From Sycobia sp. Sy_11 (taxonomy: Eukaryota; Arthropoda; Insecta; Hymenoptera; Epichrysomallidae): DNA of 64,000 nt. Within the stretch, counting starts at the first letter, position 1. Every line of letters starts with the position of its first letter. This document shows positions 62,445-64,000 of this stretch, in pieces. The position numbers were made by a program, and so were the translations under genes. The notes beneath the pieces were generated by a model that made no database searches, had not been told where the DNA came from, and was given only the letters and a program-made list of their open reading frames with translations. The stretch lies in contig JACCIC010000019.1 in NCBI GenBank assembly GCA_018907035.1, positions 4,171,501-4,235,500 on the forward strand, written 5' to 3'.

Positions 62445-64000
62445 TAACTCTGAATACAATTATCTGGGGATACCGTATTTCTAGAGCAAACTCTTATTCT
62501 AACTACGTTTTATTTGCATTAGAAAAATCGTAGATTAAAAAAGCTTCTTCATTTCATGTCTCTCCTCAGTAATTTTGATAACTAATATTTGGATTAAGGT
62601 ATACATTATTTTTTGTTTCTCATAGAACAATTTTTGTCTAATAATACATTAATATTTTCAATTGACTATCAACAAAAGAAACAAATCATTGACTTTCGCA
62701 TTAAGTAATCTGTTAGCATTTTTCTTTAGAGAATTATAAAATAGCAGATTGTGTAATAATGGAGGAAAATCGTTTCTCGAGGAAGGCACGTATTTTCATT
62801 TATTTACATAGTATTGATTCAATAATACTGTAGTATTAGACCAACAGCCCTGATTAATAACAATTATTTAACAAGTAGCTTTAATAAAAGCTGCAATTTC
62901 AAATGATTATATTGAGATTTATTTGATTGTGTTACTTAATAAAATGATTTTTTTATTTCATAACGATATATTGGACATTTACTCCTGTCAATTGAACAAT
63001 CCAAATATTTAAAATTTAAATACTCCAATACTGATGATTAGTATAAGAAATATAATAATTAATATATGAAAAACTCAACTTTTGTAAATAGTACTAATCT
63101 GTTTCTTGAAAGCAATAGCTTTATTATTCATATAAATCTGATTTTTCAACGCTTATTAAATAAGAGTTAATGTATATATTTATAGAGTTAAACTTGTGCG
63201 AATATATGAAAATGATATATGCAATAAAAGACCAAGAGATAAAACTTTTAGAATTGCCATAAGAAAATGCCAAAATGGCACTGAGTTTTTACGCTTAAAC
63301 ATATAAAATGAGCTTATATTTTATAAAATGTGTGCATGCTCTTTTGAAGTGTGCGACAACTATGAGTCGATTGGTATTATATACGTAAGATAGTCGAGGC
63401 CAACTATATTTTTCTTTTTTTTTTTTGCTTCTCAGTGAATGATATGGATGTAATGAGTGATTAGAGTATTACGTTTTTCTAATTTACAAAGAATTTACAT
63501 CACGAGCAGATGAATTTTTAGTATACAGTTCAATAAGCATAAGTGATGAAAACTTCCAGTGATGCATTCGTTACAAGTACTTCAGTATTTTAATACCATA
63601 TCTTTACCCTATTGTTAGTACTACAATTACATTGTTCATTATTTTTCTATTCAGAAGATATAATAACTGTTGCTTGTTAATGAAGCTTAATTGAGTTTAA
63701 AAAGACTCGTTGATAGGTTAATCATTTTTAAGGACGTTATAGTATCAGTTAAATAAAAAAAAAACAGCGCATAAAATGTAGATAAGCGTTTATACATTGT
63801 ATCATATATTGTTGGAATAAATTTATATAAGAAGTGCAGATACTTTATTTTTTAGAAATCCTTATTTTTGCACATACGAACAATAATTTTTTAAAAAATA
63901 AACATATAACAAAAGATACCATTTATTTTTTATTCATACAATATTAAAATATGTAGAATTTCAAGTAATAATATTTTGATTTCTTACACAAAATGTGTTG
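62445..64000. other. 3' flank of the DUF229 gene
   Basis: AT-rich, with several AATAAA-type signals (for example near 62882 and 62938), any of which could end the transcript. No further gene was seen. Confidence 0.45.

Noticed and set aside
61425..62459. Minus-strand ORF of 344 codons
   Set aside because: Exact shadow of DUF229 exon 4, whose plus-strand motifs are unmistakable.
1..64000. CRISPR arrays, operons, bacterial defence systems
   Set aside because: Intron-split genes, insect retroelements and base composition show eukaryotic nuclear DNA; no regularly spaced repeat-spacer pattern was seen.

Overview
This is eukaryotic nuclear DNA from an insect. The signs are intron-split genes with GT/AG borders, a very AT-rich background full of (TA)n microsatellites, mariner, copia, BEL/Pao and non-LTR retroelement remains, and short CpG-rich islands around gene starts. 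The gene content fits Hymenoptera (short vitellogenin-like paralogs, R1/Jockey-type LINEs), but the order is an inference. No database search was possible. Exon structures were worked out by hand from splice sites, codon phase and paralog comparison.

Left third (1-20.8 kb): a minus-strand tandem family of short, secreted vitellogenin-like proteins. Two complete seven-exon genes (A, 7891-12590, 347 aa; B, 17541-20172, 348 aa) have identical exon phases and match only the N-terminal beta-barrel region of vitellogenin. A third start exon with its donor lies at 709-739, and a further copy of the upstream flank touches the left edge. Transposable elements have accumulated between and inside these genes: three mariner-family elements (2501-3150, 3273-3920, 6175-7430), a long inverted-repeat (fold-back) element filling intron 4 of gene A, relics of a DDE transposase in intron 1 of both genes, and a 5'-truncated R1/Jockey-like LINE (about 15.25-17.15 kb) between the two genes.

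Middle (20.8-41 kb): no intact host gene was recognised. It holds a decayed LINE (23.5-24.5 kb), two copia-type LTRs (24838-25454 and 25776-26369), a broken copia body (26.6-29.15 kb) interrupted by another element, a decayed BEL/Pao element (29.2-30.8 kb), related hairpin-bearing repeats near 27.4 and 33.5 kb, and many (TA)n tracts.

Right third (41-64 kb): a CpG-rich block (41.0-42.9 kb) ends in a candidate first exon with a good donor. A second CpG-rich block begins a complete plus-strand four-exon gene (49211-62444, 699 aa) for a DUF229-family, alkaline-phosphatase/sulfatase-fold membrane-anchored or secreted protein. Its introns are 5.7, 4.0 and 1.5 kb and contain most of the (TA)n tracts of that region. 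The rest is AT-rich DNA in which I see no gene.
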